Source: Bacteroidota bacterium (GTDB lineage Bacteria; Bacteroidota; Bacteroidia; Bacteroidales; UBA10428). From it: 37,865 nt of DNA. Shown one piece after another: positions 21,267 through 28,785 of the stretch. Numbering within the stretch: the stretch's first letter is position 1; the number at the start of each line of letters is the position of its first letter. Below the pieces are notes generated by a model. That model had not been told where the DNA came from. It worked only from the letters and a program-made list of their open reading frames with translations, and did not search any database. Made by a program: the position numbers and the translations under genes. The stretch is from contig QKEH01000093.1 of NCBI GenBank assembly GCA_003252385.1, positions 1 through 37,865 of the forward strand, in the 5' to 3' direction.

Positions 21267-22649
21267 CTATCGTTTGAACAGAGCCATAACCGCATCCAGA
21301 ATTTTAAGCCCGTTGAGGAAAACAATAAAGATGGCAATGGGTGCCACAAATCGAACCAAGTTCATAAAAACAGTAAGGAACCAGCCTTTCAGGCTTCCAC
21401 CCTGTGCCACTTCGCGCATTACCCTGAACTTACCAAAGAACCAACCGATAAACAAGGCAATGAACATTCCGCCTAAGGGTAGAAGGATATTGGCTGAAAT
21501 AAAATCGAGCAAATCGAATATGGTTTTATTAAACACCTGTACGTTGGAATAGATTCCCAGCGACAGCGAGCAAATAATCCCCAAAAGGGTAATTAAGGAA
21601 GTTGCAATAATGGTAGCCGACCGACGATGCAACTTCAGTTCTTCCACAAAATAGGCAACCACTACTTCCAGAATGGATATAGCCGAGGTGAGTGCGGCAA
21701 TGGTTAAGAGAATGAAAAACAGCACCGAAAAAATAACACCACCCGGCATTTGAATAAATACATTTGGCAGGGTCTTAAAAATAAGACCAACGCCCCCATC
21801 GGGTTCAATATGAAACGCAAAAACAGCAGGAAATATAGCAATACCCGCCAAGATCGCCACTACGGTATCGGCTACGGTAACCTGCACGGCAATGTTTATC
21901 AGATTGTTCTGTTTGTTCACATAAGATCCGTACGTAATAAGGGTGCCCATTCCCAAACTCAGGGAGAAAAAGGCATGACCCAAAGCACTCAGCACCCCTT
22001 CAAAAGTGAGCTTCGAGAAATCGGGATGGAAAAGAAAACGAAGTCCTTCTCCTGCCCCGTGCAGAGTAACCGCCCGGATATCGAGAATAAGAATAATGAT
22101 GAGCAGTATGGGCATAAGCACTTTCGAAAAACTCTCGATACCATTATGTACCCCAAGAATAACAATGGCTCCGGTGAGTATCATAAAAATAATCTGGTAG
22201 AGTAAGGGCTTTCCCGGATCCGCTACAAAGGCATCGAAGGTTTCGGCAATTTGCAGGGGCGAGAATCCATCAAAAGTATTGGAAAGGGAAAAAAAGATAT
22301 ATTTAATACTCCAACCGGCCACCACGCCATAGAACGAGAGTATAAGAAAGGCAGCGGCAACACCAAAAGATCCGATAAATCGCCAGGGGCTGCCGGGAGC
22401 CAGTTTATTGAATGCTCCAAACGCGTTGCGGCGCGACCTCCGCCCAATGACCAGCTCGGAAAGCATTACGGGCAGGCCAATGGCCAAAATAAAGCCCAGA
22501 TATACAAAGAGGAAGGCGGCACCTCCATAGACACCGGTGATGTACGGAAATTTCCAAATATTTCCTAAACCTATGGCCGAACCCGCTGCAGCAGCAAAAA
22601 CACCAAACTTACTTCCAAACTGTGCGCGTGTTTTACGTTGCCCTGTCAT
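21267..22649 (-). CDS. Sodium-dependent transporter, neurotransmitter:sodium symporter (NSS) family
   Basis: This 460-residue inner-membrane protein belongs to the NSS (SNF) family, the group of bacterial LeuT and MhsT. The TM1 sodium and substrate segment is clear (GSAIGLGNIWKFPYITGVYG). About eleven hydrophobic segments follow, as in many bacterial members that lack TM12. The phrase FSLSLGMGTLITYGSYV is the conserved TM6 region. The substrate is probably an amino acid or related amine, taken up with sodium; it cannot be fixed from sequence. The gene stands between two same-strand genes, behind the aldolase terminator, so it has its own promoter. The ATG at 22649 begins MTGQRKTRAQFGSKFGV, the usual N-terminus. 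Confidence 0.93.
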   Translation of the reverse strand: MTGQRKTRAQFGSKFGVFAAAAGSAIGLGNIWKFPYITGVYGGAAFLFVYLGFILAIGLPVMLSELVIGRRSRRNAFGAFNKLAPGSPWRFIGSFGVAAAFLILSFYGVVAGWSIKYIFFSLSNTFDGFSPLQIAETFDAFVADPGKPLLYQIIFMILTGAIVILGVHNGIESFSKVLMPILLIIILILDIRAVTLHGAGEGLRFLFHPDFSKLTFEGVLSALGHAFFSLSLGMGTLITYGSYVNKQNNLINIAVQVTVADTVVAILAGIAIFPAVFAFHIEPDGGVGLIFKTLPNVFIQMPGGVIFSVLFFILLTIAALTSAISILEVVVAYFVEELKLHRRSATIIATSLITLLGIICSLSLGIYSNVQVFNKTIFDLLDFISANILLPLGGMFIALFIGWFFGKFRVMREVAQGGSLKGWFLTVFMNLVRFVAPIAIFIVFLNGLKILDAVMALFKR

Positions 22650-22674
22650 AATTAAGGTTTGTATTAGTGGTGTA

Positions 22675-22682
22675 CAAAACTA
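22675..22682 (-). promoter_or_regulatory. Possible -7 element of the symporter gene
   Basis: TAGTTTTG on the minus strand fits TAnnTTTG and would start RNA near 22668, about 20 bases before the symporter's start codon. No TTTG lies at the usual -33 position; that place is taken by the U-rich arm of the aldolase terminator. Confidence 0.35.
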
Positions 22683-22695
22683 TTAAAAACCCAGG

Positions 22696-22734
22696 TATAT
22701 AAAAAAAGCCTCCGGTGGAGGCTTTTTTTATATA
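22696..22734 (-). terminator. Intrinsic terminator of the aldolase gene
   Basis: Two perfect 18-base arms (22696-22713 and 22717-22734) flank the 3-base loop. The GC-rich core GCCTCC/GGAGGC is followed on either strand by seven T residues, so the terminator should work in both directions. It lies 13 bases past the fba stop codon. Confidence 0.92.
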
Positions 22735-22747
22735 GAATCGAATTCAA

Positions 22748-23824
22748 TTAGTTTTTATTCAGACAATTCAGGTCTTCAAAAGCAATTTTCAGGCGATCCA
22801 CCATAGCTTCTTCCCCTTTGCGCAGCCATACGCGGGGATCGTATTTCTTTTTGTTTGGTTTATCATCGCCCTCAGGGTTACCAATTTGGCCTTGCAGGTA
22901 ATCGTGGTTGGCCGCTTCGTATTTGCGAATACCATCCCAGTAAGCCCATTGGGTATCGGTATCGATATTCATTTTAATTACGCCATACGAAATAGCTTCG
23001 CGGATCTCTTCGCGGGTAGAACCTGAACCACCGTGGAATACAAAATTCACGGGTTTAGCAGCGGTTTTGAGTTTATCCTCAATGTATTTTTGCGATTTAT
23101 CCAGAATTTTCGGAGTAAGTTTTACGTTACCGGGCTTGTACACCCCGTGAACGTTACCAAATGAAGCGGCAATGGTGAAGTTCGGGCTCACCTTGCTTAA
23201 TTCCTGGTAAGCATAAGCTACTTCCTCTGGTTGAGTATACAGGAGGGCATTGTCTACATCGGAGTTATCCACACCATCTTCTTCGCCACCGGTTACACCC
23301 AACTCTATTTCGAGGGTCATTCCCATTTTGCTCATGCGCTCGAGGTATTTTTTGCAAATGGCGATGTTTTCCTCCAGTGGTTCTTCGGAAAGATCGAGCA
23401 TGTGCGAACTGAACAAGGGTTTGCCATGTTGCTTGTAAAAGGCCTCACCAGCATCGAGAAGTCCATCGATCCAGGGAAGCAATTTTTTAGCAGCGTGGTC
23501 AGTATGCAAAACTACCGGTATGCCATAAGCTTCGGCCAGACGATGAATGCTTTCGGCTCCGGCAACCGCTCCTACGATAGCCGCCTTTTGACCATCGTTT
23601 GAAAGAGTTTTTCCGGCATAAAATGAAGCACCACCATTAGAGAACTGAATCATAACCGGAGAATTCACTGCCTTAGCAGCTTCCAGAACTGCATTCACAG
23701 AGCCGGAACTCACCACGTTAACTGCCGGCATGGCAAACTGGTTTTCCTTTGCCACTTTAAATAACATCTGAAGATCGTTGCCGGTAACAACTCCCGGCTT
23801 AATAACATCTAATACTTTAGTCAT
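22748..23824 (-). CDS. fbaA: Class II fructose-bisphosphate aldolase
   Basis: This 358-residue cytosolic enzyme cleaves fructose 1,6-bisphosphate to glyceraldehyde 3-phosphate and dihydroxyacetone phosphate in glycolysis and catalyses the reverse step in gluconeogenesis. Zinc ligands are visible as His110 (VVLHTDHAAKK, with catalytic Asp109), Glu181 or its neighbour (GVTGGEEDGVD), His226 (GNVHGVYK) and His264 (FVFHGGSGS). The phosphate-binding phrase NIDTDTQWAYW is at about 286. The length and these motifs place it in the E. coli FbaA-like class IIA group. It appears to be a single-gene unit ending at the terminator at 22696-22734. Confidence 0.96.
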   Translation of the reverse strand: MTKVLDVIKPGVVTGNDLQMLFKVAKENQFAMPAVNVVSSGSVNAVLEAAKAVNSPVMIQFSNGGASFYAGKTLSNDGQKAAIVGAVAGAESIHRLAEAYGIPVVLHTDHAAKKLLPWIDGLLDAGEAFYKQHGKPLFSSHMLDLSEEPLEENIAICKKYLERMSKMGMTLEIELGVTGGEEDGVDNSDVDNALLYTQPEEVAYAYQELSKVSPNFTIAASFGNVHGVYKPGNVKLTPKILDKSQKYIEDKLKTAAKPVNFVFHGGSGSTREEIREAISYGVIKMNIDTDTQWAYWDGIRKYEAANHDYLQGQIGNPEGDDKPNKKKYDPRVWLRKGEEAMVDRLKIAFEDLNCLNKN

Positions 23825-24182
23825 TGTATTTGGTTTTTATTTGTACATCAATCGCGTAATGCGCTACTTGGTATTTCATTAACGTTTGGCTTAGGACAAC
23901 TGTCCTTCACCCTGTTAATTATGCACGCGAAGTTAGTTCTAATTTGTATCCGGGAAAAAGTTTTAGGCATTTTTTTTGGGTACCGGCACCGTCTGGATAT
24001 TCCTCCTTCGGCTAGTGTTTGTAGGATTAGCTGCCATTTTAGTACTTCCTTAAATCATTCCAAATAATAGGAAAATGTACATCTCGTTGTCAGAGAATGG
24101 CTTCCCATCCCTGACGGCGGTGAGTACACCATACCCAATCCGGGAATTGCGGATTTTTGGCAACCCTAATTTATAGTGGTTC
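23825..24182. other. Intergenic region upstream of fbaA
   Basis: This 358-base gap should contain the fbaA promoter, but no full TTTG/TAnnTTTG pair was found. It contains a 24-codon frame on the minus strand (24037-23963, starting MAANPTNTSRRRN), which is too short to call. A weak hairpin (AATCCG and CGGATT, 24137-24155) lies downstream of the TamL-like gene but lacks a U-tract on the minus strand. Confidence 0.35.
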
Positions 24183-26489
24183 TTAGAACGGATAACCTAT
24201 CCCGAAATGAAAACTAAATCGTTCCCGCAAGGGATAAGGCGCCCTTCCGGAATCAATCCAGCGGGCACCGGAAGGCAGAGACGGGTCGCGCAGTTTAAAA
24301 CCAAAATCGGTGCGCAGAAGCAGGAACTCAAAATCGAAACGCAATCCCAAACCCGTACCCAAAGCAATTTCGTCGTAGAAACGGTTCCACCGGAATTCTG
24401 AACCTTCGCGCAATTTATTCACTGTCCAAATGTTCCCGGCATCGACAAACAAGCCGCCCTCGATGTGCCAGAATAATTTAAAGCGGTACTCCAGGTTGGC
24501 TTCGAGTTTAACATCGCCCAACTGAGTGGCATAGGAGGTAGCTTTGGAGGAATCGACCGCCGAACCGGGCCCCAGTCCAAAGGTATTCCAAGCCCGAATA
24601 CCGTTAGGCCCACCGGAGAAATACATTTTCTCAAAGGGAAGTGTTTTGGATTTTCCTAACGGATAACCCACTCCGGTAAAAACCCGATACACAATTTTAT
24701 TTCCCGGCGTAATCTGATTGTGCACCTGAAACTCTATATCGGCTTTCAGATATCGGAAATACGGTACCTGCATAAAATTGGAATCGCTCACCCACGAAGT
24801 GAGTTGCGAAAGGGAATGCAGAATATTTCCGGCCGACTCCAGATTGGTGCGCAAATAGATAAAGTCTTTCTTTTTTTCAATAACCTGTGTGGTGTATTCG
24901 AAAGTATATCGGGTAGATAAAATGGTGTGGTCGGTAAAACTATTGATCAGTGGCGTATTCTTGATATCGTTGATCAGGAGCGAATCGGGCACCCCCGGCA
25001 GGCGAACGTAGTTGAATTCCAACGGGTGTAATCGGTGGGTATTAAATTCGTTGCCCTTCCACTCGTACGACAGGGATGTACCGGCAATGGTGCGCACATA
25101 GTCGGGCCGATCCTGATAATTAAAAGATGCATTGATACTCGTGCGAGGATTGTATTTCATGGTAAAGCGTTGTGCCGGAAAGGGTACCAGAAATTTGGGC
25201 AAGCCCAGGGTTGCTTCTACCCCACCCTCGCGCATAAAGGCAGTAGCAGCCTTCGGGTATTGCTTTCGCATATCCTCCACCGCACCGGTAAAACGCAGGT
25301 TAAAGTTTTCGGCACCGCGAAACAGACTGTAATTGTTGTACGAAAAATTGATACGTGCTCCCAGATCGCCGGAAGAGTTGGTTCCCACAATTTCGGTCTG
25401 ATAGGACTGTCGCTTGCGGGGGGTTAACTCAATGTAACAGTCGAGACTCCTGAAGGCATTGGTATCGAGCGGACTGGTGCGAACCTCATCGAAACGAACG
25501 TTGATCAGACGAAACAAGCGCAGCGATGAATAGCTGGTGTAGGTCTGACGAACATTGGACAAACTGTATATTTTACCTGGCAAACAGCGGTTGGGCAGCA
25601 CTACCGGTGCCGGACGAATACCTTGTTTGCCTTTGTAAAGGATGTAATTAGTATGTTCCCAAACCGTATCAACGGGCCAATCCCTGTTCTTATCGGAAAA
25701 TAACTCGAAATTCGGATAAATATAGGTATTGCGAATCTGATAGCGTTGGTGGTGACGTACACGGGTTTCGGGATCGGGTGTACCGGCAATATCTTCTTTG
25801 ATGGTTATTTCCACATCCACCAGGTTACCGGCAGCCAACTCGGTAGCGGTGTAAAAAATGAATTCTCTGGAGAATTTATAAAACCCCTTGTTACGCAAAG
25901 ACTCTTCAATACGTTGCCTTTCCTCATCCAGCAACTCTTTATCAAAACGCTGACCGGGATGGATCAGTGAATTGGCCGTGTCGGCATACACAAAAGGCTG
26001 AATATCCTGGTCTTCAAAATGATAAATTACCTTCCGGATCCGATGTGGCTCATTAAACGCAACGGTATAACATACGGTCACTTTCTTTTTATCATAGAGT
26101 ACGGTATCGGAAACTTTGCCGGAATAGTACCCCTTGGTTTGCAGATAACTTTCGAGTTGATCCCTGGAACGATCCGTTAACAACGGATTCCAAACCACCG
26201 GCTCTTCGCCAATTTTACGCAACCAGCCACTTATGCCCTTGGTTTTCTCCGGCGATGCCAGATTGTAAAGAAACAAATGAAATTTCAGTTTCAGGATACG
26301 CTTGTTGGGTTTCTGTCTTATGTAGGATTGCAGGTCTTCAATACTGATTTCATCGGCCGGTGCCTCAATTTTTGTTTTGTTGAGCAGGTATTCATCGTTT
26401 TCCAAACGACGGGTAGATGAACAGGATGCTGCGAGAAACAACAGGATCATGCCATAAAGAAACGTTTGGGGTAATGTAACCATGCGCAT
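24183..26489 (-). CDS. TamL-like lipoprotein of the Omp85/BamA family
   Basis: The protein is 768 residues from the ATG at 26489 and belongs to the Omp85 family. It starts with a lipoprotein signal whose lipobox is LAAS-Cys (Cys at residue 23), so it should be acylated; this is typical of the Bacteroidota TamL form of TamA. Periplasmic POTRA-like segments span about 30-330 (e.g. LLDEERQRIEESLRNKGFYKF). A 16-strand barrel follows, with the L6-loop motif GGPNGIRAW at about residue 628. The last strand ends FHFGIGYPF, with the C-terminal aromatic usual for barrel proteins. It probably helps insert or export outer-membrane or surface proteins. A TTG 12 codons upstream (26525) is in frame but sits inside a likely -7 promoter element, so I reject it. 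The ATG at 26483 is also possible. Confidence 0.88.
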   Translation of the reverse strand: MRMVTLPQTFLYGMILLFLAASCSSTRRLENDEYLLNKTKIEAPADEISIEDLQSYIRQKPNKRILKLKFHLFLYNLASPEKTKGISGWLRKIGEEPVVWNPLLTDRSRDQLESYLQTKGYYSGKVSDTVLYDKKKVTVCYTVAFNEPHRIRKVIYHFEDQDIQPFVYADTANSLIHPGQRFDKELLDEERQRIEESLRNKGFYKFSREFIFYTATELAAGNLVDVEITIKEDIAGTPDPETRVRHHQRYQIRNTYIYPNFELFSDKNRDWPVDTVWEHTNYILYKGKQGIRPAPVVLPNRCLPGKIYSLSNVRQTYTSYSSLRLFRLINVRFDEVRTSPLDTNAFRSLDCYIELTPRKRQSYQTEIVGTNSSGDLGARINFSYNNYSLFRGAENFNLRFTGAVEDMRKQYPKAATAFMREGGVEATLGLPKFLVPFPAQRFTMKYNPRTSINASFNYQDRPDYVRTIAGTSLSYEWKGNEFNTHRLHPLEFNYVRLPGVPDSLLINDIKNTPLINSFTDHTILSTRYTFEYTTQVIEKKKDFIYLRTNLESAGNILHSLSQLTSWVSDSNFMQVPYFRYLKADIEFQVHNQITPGNKIVYRVFTGVGYPLGKSKTLPFEKMYFSGGPNGIRAWNTFGLGPGSAVDSSKATSYATQLGDVKLEANLEYRFKLFWHIEGGLFVDAGNIWTVNKLREGSEFRWNRFYDEIALGTGLGLRFDFEFLLLRTDFGFKLRDPSLPSGARWIDSGRAPYPLRERFSFHFGIGYPF

Positions 26490-26522
26490 GCGCAACTTCG
26501 GCTTATATTTAGTACTTTCGCC

Positions 26523-26530
26523 CAAAGATA
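26523..26530 (-). promoter_or_regulatory. -7 element of the TamL-like gene promoter
   Basis: TATCTTTG on the minus strand is a full match to TAnnTTTG, with only a weak -33 match (CTGG, about 19 bases upstream). RNA would start near 26516, about 27 bases before the ATG at 26489. This placement helps decide the start codon, because a TTG at 26525 lies within the element. It is divergent from the methyltransferase gene at 26595. Confidence 0.5.
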
Positions 26531-26594
26531 ACGGATTGCATGGTTTGCACCAGTACCCTCCAATGGAATTTATAAGAAATCGAAACCCTGGCGA

Positions 26595-27386
26595 ATGAAT
26601 ACCCCAGTGATCTCAAAATCGCAAATAAAGCTTATTCGTTCGTTGCATCAGAAAAAATACCGCGATGAACATGGGCTGTACCTAGCTGAAGGCATCAAAA
26701 TAGTTCAGGAGCTTCTGACTGCTTACAGCGATATGATTTACCTGCTTGTTGCTACCGAAGCGGCTGCAAAAACCATACAAGCGGGCATTTTGCCTACCCA
26801 TCAGGAATGGGTACTGATATCGGATACCGAGCTAAACCGTATCAGCACCTTAACAACTCCTCCGGGCATTATGGCTGTGGTTAAAAAACCTAGCTACCCG
26901 TTACCGGAAACACTCCCCACCCCATCGCTAAATCTAGTACTCGACGGCATACGCGACCCGGGAAACCTGGGCACCATCATCCGGCTGGCCGACTGGTTTG
27001 GTATGGAGCATTTGTTTTGTTCGCCGGATACGGTGGAGTGTTTTAATCCAAAAGTGGTTCAGGCCAGTATGGGGGCATTGTTCCGTGCCCAAATGCACTA
27101 TACCCACCTGCCGGAATACCTGAGCCAACTGCAGGCCAACCAAACGGTACACTGTTACGGCACCGCACTGGATGGCCACAACCTCTATGACATTCAGCTT
27201 GAAAGCCCGGCTCTTATTGTGATGGGCAGCGAAGCCAACGGCCTGTCCGATATGGTTCGCAGCCACTGTCAACAGAACCTGCTCATACCCAACTATGGAC
27301 AAACGGTCACCCGCAGCGAGTCGCTTAATGTGGCCATTGCTGCCGGCATTTTTTGCGCCGAATTCCGACGCCAGCTTGGAAAATAA
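26595..27386 (+). CDS. SpoU/TrmH-family RNA 2'-O-methyltransferase
   Basis: This 263-residue protein methylates a ribose 2'-OH of rRNA or tRNA using S-adenosylmethionine. An N-terminal substrate-binding domain spans about 8-97 (KKYRDEHGLYLAEGIKIVQEL). The knotted SPOUT domain follows. Motif 1 is LDGIRDPGNLGTIIRLADWFG in two parts, with Asn124 and Arg130. Motif 2 is IVMGSEANGLS with Glu213. Motif 3 is SESLNVAIAAGIF with Asn245. The exact nucleotide target cannot be told from the sequence. The gene is divergent from the TamL-like gene, about 65 bases from that gene's -7 element, and converges on the PorT-like gene. Confidence 0.92.
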   Translation: MNTPVISKSQIKLIRSLHQKKYRDEHGLYLAEGIKIVQELLTAYSDMIYLLVATEAAAKTIQAGILPTHQEWVLISDTELNRISTLTTPPGIMAVVKKPSYPLPETLPTPSLNLVLDGIRDPGNLGTIIRLADWFGMEHLFCSPDTVECFNPKVVQASMGALFRAQMHYTHLPEYLSQLQANQTVHCYGTALDGHNLYDIQLESPALIVMGSEANGLSDMVRSHCQQNLLIPNYGQTVTRSESLNVAIAAGIFCAEFRRQLGK

Positions 27387-27583
27387 ACCGATTCAGGAAT
27401 TTTGTGGTTAGCGGTTTTGGAAGATCACGATGGGCAGTACCTCTTTTGTTTTATAAATCAGAAACAGCCGTATAGATGATTTAGAACCTCCCCAAAAACA
27501 TATTGCAGGTAACCTTTGGCACACCAACATTCCAGCACCGCATTAAATATCAGTTAGTAAAGGACAACTAACCACGTTGCCAA

Positions 27584-28318
27584 CTACTCAAAATGAAACG
27601 AAATTATCACTACATGCGAATTGACAGATCGAATGTAATCGGTGTACTTCTTGAATTCTTCGGGTAAATCGCCCTTACGATCGGAGCGGCGAATAATATT
27701 TTCCAAACCATGCGAATACTTAATTTCCGTACCCAGTTTAAAATAGGGCATATAGAAGTCCATACCGAACCCGACATCTACATACCCTTCTAACGGATCA
27801 ATCATCAGCAATTGTTCCTGAATATCGTATTCGCGCTTATTGGCCAGGTCGTAGCGTACTGTACCCCCTGCCAGCAGATAGGGTCGGAAATTATTCTGAC
27901 GTTTGGCTTTGTATTTTAACATCAGAGGCAGCTCCAGGAACGATGACTCCACCTTATATTTCAGGAACTCGTAAACTTCTTCATCGGGCACATCGGGGTT
28001 CAGGCTTTTAAAATAGAGGTAGCGCTCCCCAAACGATATTCCCGGAAGTGCTCTAAAGTCGAGATTCTCCATCAGCCGGAAGTTCGATATGGCATGAATG
28101 TTAATACCCGGACTGATTTCTTCCAAGCCTATATATACTCTGTCGACACGTGCTTCCCGTGTAGGTTCAATACGATAATCGAGAAAATTAAGCCCTATAG
28201 AAAAACCAAAGTGAACGGGTTTGTCGTCGTGAGTAGGATCGTTTTTAACCTTTGATTTCTGCGAAAAACCTAATTGGGCAGTCAACACTACCAGACCGAT
28301 GAAAAAAAGTGCTCTCAA
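27584..28318 (-). CDS. porT: PorT-like outer-membrane beta-barrel protein (T9SS)
   Basis: This 244-residue protein has a signal peptide (about 1-19, FFIGLVVLTAQLGFS) and a run of amphipathic strands typical of an eight-stranded barrel. The opening strand KPVHFGFSIGLNFLDYRI and the stretch RPYLLAGGTVRYDL fit the PorT family. PorT is needed for the type IX secretion system in Porphyromonas. The C-terminus ends in a strand with a terminal aromatic pair (SFHFE). It stands alone here, without porK, L, M or N, which is common for T9SS genes in Bacteroidota. It could instead be a generic outer-membrane barrel of the same superfamily, but the length and opening motif favour PorT. Confidence 0.72.
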   Translation of the reverse strand: MRALFFIGLVVLTAQLGFSQKSKVKNDPTHDDKPVHFGFSIGLNFLDYRIEPTREARVDRVYIGLEEISPGINIHAISNFRLMENLDFRALPGISFGERYLYFKSLNPDVPDEEVYEFLKYKVESSFLELPLMLKYKAKRQNNFRPYLLAGGTVRYDLANKREYDIQEQLLMIDPLEGYVDVGFGMDFYMPYFKLGTEIKYSHGLENIIRRSDRKGDLPEEFKKYTDYIRSVNSHVVIISFHFE

Positions 28319-28785
28319 ATTATCAGGTGTTTATCCATAAAACGGAATGGCTGCTAAAATAGTATTTTTCTTGGCAAAGCGAAACATCGGAAAAAACGAA
28401 TCCAAGCTTGAACAAGAACATGCCTGGAAGGATCTGATTACGCTGGTGCGGCATTTACACCTACCGATCTTCTACAATTGTACATGACACTCATCCCTGG
28501 GTACCGACAGAGTACAAATACCAAAAAGAATACGACCTAAACCATGTGACAGAAAAAACAAGTTTCCAATCAAGTTTTGAACAACCAGTATCGGCCAATA
28601 CTGGTTGAAGGATGATATAGCATATCAGTCTTCTGATACCGCTCCAGTCCGAAAACGCCTTAATTCAGGCTACAAATCAGGCCAGTGCCTAACTACAAGG
28701 AATCAAAATCTGCGGCTTAAAAGCCGTTAAAGCAATTGGATGGTATCACTCTTTTTTATATATTAATGCAACCTAACCTAACCCT
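28319..28785. other. Intergenic region between the PorT-like gene and the sensor kinase
   Basis: This 467-base gap lies between divergent genes. It holds a perfect 10-bp inverted repeat (28582-28607) and a short hairpin CGGCTT-AA-AAGCCG at 28713-28726. A 46-codon ATG frame runs on the plus strand from 28347 to 28487 (start MAAKIVFFLAKR, later EHAWKDLITLVRHLHL). I do not recognise it and see no promoter for it. No clear TTTG/TAnnTTTG pair was found for either flanking gene. Confidence 0.35.
28582..28607. repeat. 10-bp perfect inverted repeat
   Basis: CAACCAGTAT and ATACTGGTTG (28582-28591 and 28598-28607) are perfectly inverted around the 6-base spacer CGGCCA. It lies about 180 bases upstream of the sensor kinase and has no U-tract in either direction. 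An operator or a structural RNA element are both possible. Confidence 0.5.

Noticed and set aside
21092-21349. 85-codon minus-strand frame at the 3' end of the symporter gene
   Set aside because: It overlaps the symporter in another frame and has no recognisable features.
23963-24037. 24-codon minus-strand frame upstream of fbaA (MAANPTNTSRRRN)
   Set aside because: It is too short to separate from chance and does not match a full ribosomal or leader peptide that I know.
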